Shown here one piece after another: positions 63,723-64,000 of a stretch of 64,000 nt of DNA. The stretch spans positions 496,001-560,000 of the forward strand of contig NZ_JAAGLY010000004.1 of NCBI RefSeq assembly GCF_010548375.1, given 5' to 3'. This DNA is from Streptomyces sp. SID13726 (GTDB taxonomy: Bacteria > Actinomycetota > Actinomycetes > Streptomycetales > Streptomycetaceae). The notes beneath the pieces were generated by a model, which made no database searches, was not told the origin of the DNA, and saw only the letters and a list, made by a program, of their open reading frames with translations. Both the position numbers and the translations under genes were made by a program. Each line of letters opens with the position of its first letter. Positions within the stretch are counted from its first letter, which is position 1.

Positions 63723-64000
63723 GTGAGCGAGCGGAGGCCGGAGAAGCCGTCCGAAGCGGACGGTACGGCGGGGTTGTTCGTCGCGCTGGGCAAGATGGTG
63801 AAGTTCCTGCGCGAGCGGAAGGGACTCACGCAGAAGGAGTTCGGCGAGCTGGTGGGGTACGGACCGGACGCGGTCTCCTCCATGGAGCGGGGGGTGCGGA
63901 CGCTTCGGCCGGAGGTCTTGCTGAAGGCGGATGAACTGCTGGATGCCGGGGGGTTGTTGAAGGAGGTCATCCCTGAGGTCGAGGAGGCGATGGCGAAGGC
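63723..64000 (+). CDS. XRE-family helix-turn-helix regulator (5' part)
   Basis: The first 92 codons are present; the gene runs off the right edge. A helix-turn-helix spans about residues 18-60: VKFLRERKGLTQKEFGELVG, then YGPDAVSSMERGVR and TLRPEVLLKADELL. This is the N-terminal domain of the Scr1/DUF5753 regulators common in Streptomyces. The GTG at 63723 has a GGAGGGG element upstream. Pairing with a divergent ATP-binding protein is the usual arrangement of these loci; a DUF397 gene may follow outside the window. Confidence 0.85.
   Translation, partial: MSERRPEKPSEADGTAGLFVALGKMVKFLRERKGLTQKEFGELVGYGPDAVSSMERGVRTLRPEVLLKADELLDAGGLLKEVIPEVEEAMAK

Overview
The window is chromosomal DNA of a Streptomyces or a very close actinomycete. 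The DNA is GC-rich, codons end almost always in G or C, GTG starts are common, and genes are often coupled by 4-bp ATGA/GTGA overlaps. Gene content agrees: a complete 14-gene nuo operon with a Rex-type operator, futalosine-pathway menaquinone genes (mqnA, mqnC), a PASTA protein, an HrdB-like promoter, and an ATP-binding protein beside a helix-turn-helix protein. No phage, insertion sequence, CRISPR array, tRNA or rRNA gene was recognised.

Layout. (1) 1-5.9 kb: galactan or galacto-oligosaccharide locus: ABC importer genes (two permeases and a binding lipoprotein) divergent from a GH42 beta-galactosidase and a secreted GH53 endo-galactanase. The divergent region carries two identical 16-bp LacI-like operators in opposite orientation. 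(2) 6-11.6 kb: small lipoprotein, an FAD oxidoreductase/ATP-grasp pair, fumarylacetoacetase, and an M56 metalloprotease. (3) 11.7-18.8 kb: a tightly packed operon of GntR regulator, two-cluster ferredoxin, substrate-binding lipoprotein with a NosL-like tail, permease, ATPase and an AprA-like flavoprotein fused to a HEAT-repeat domain. This is the least ordinary unit of the window. (4) 19-22.9 kb: phosphotransferase, RecQ helicase, Uma2 protein. (5) 22.9-38.9 kb: nuoA-N on the minus strand, transcribed away from a 735-bp regulatory region that holds Rex-like and Crp-like sites. (6) 39.6-44.9 kb: NlpC/P60 hydrolase, a decayed or variable Tat-protein ORF with a 7-bp minisatellite, peptide deformylase, a geranylgeranyl-reductase-family flavoprotein (probably saturating menaquinone), GNAT, PASTA protein and menG. 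(7) 45.3-49.5 kb: a MatB-like deacetylase/glycosyltransferase with an acyltransferase and a small membrane protein, probably making an extracellular amino-sugar polymer. (8) 49.6-57.3 kb: GH18-like lipoprotein, mqnC, prepilin peptidase, Ser/Thr kinase, mqnA, cold-shock protein, methyltransferase. (9) 57.3-64 kb: Tat-exported KstD-like flavoprotein, PNGase A-like secreted enzyme, secreted beta-propeller/Ig-like protein, ATP-binding regulator and the start of an XRE regulator.

Functional links. Complex I (nuo) delivers electrons to menaquinone. Four menaquinone genes (mqnA, mqnC, menG and the reductase) lie within about 18 kb of it, so regions 5 to 8 amount to a respiratory neighbourhood. Regions 1, 7 and 9 are rich in secreted glycan-active proteins, which fits a saprophytic soil life. 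Gene ends are often marked by strong hairpins, several of them lying between convergent genes.
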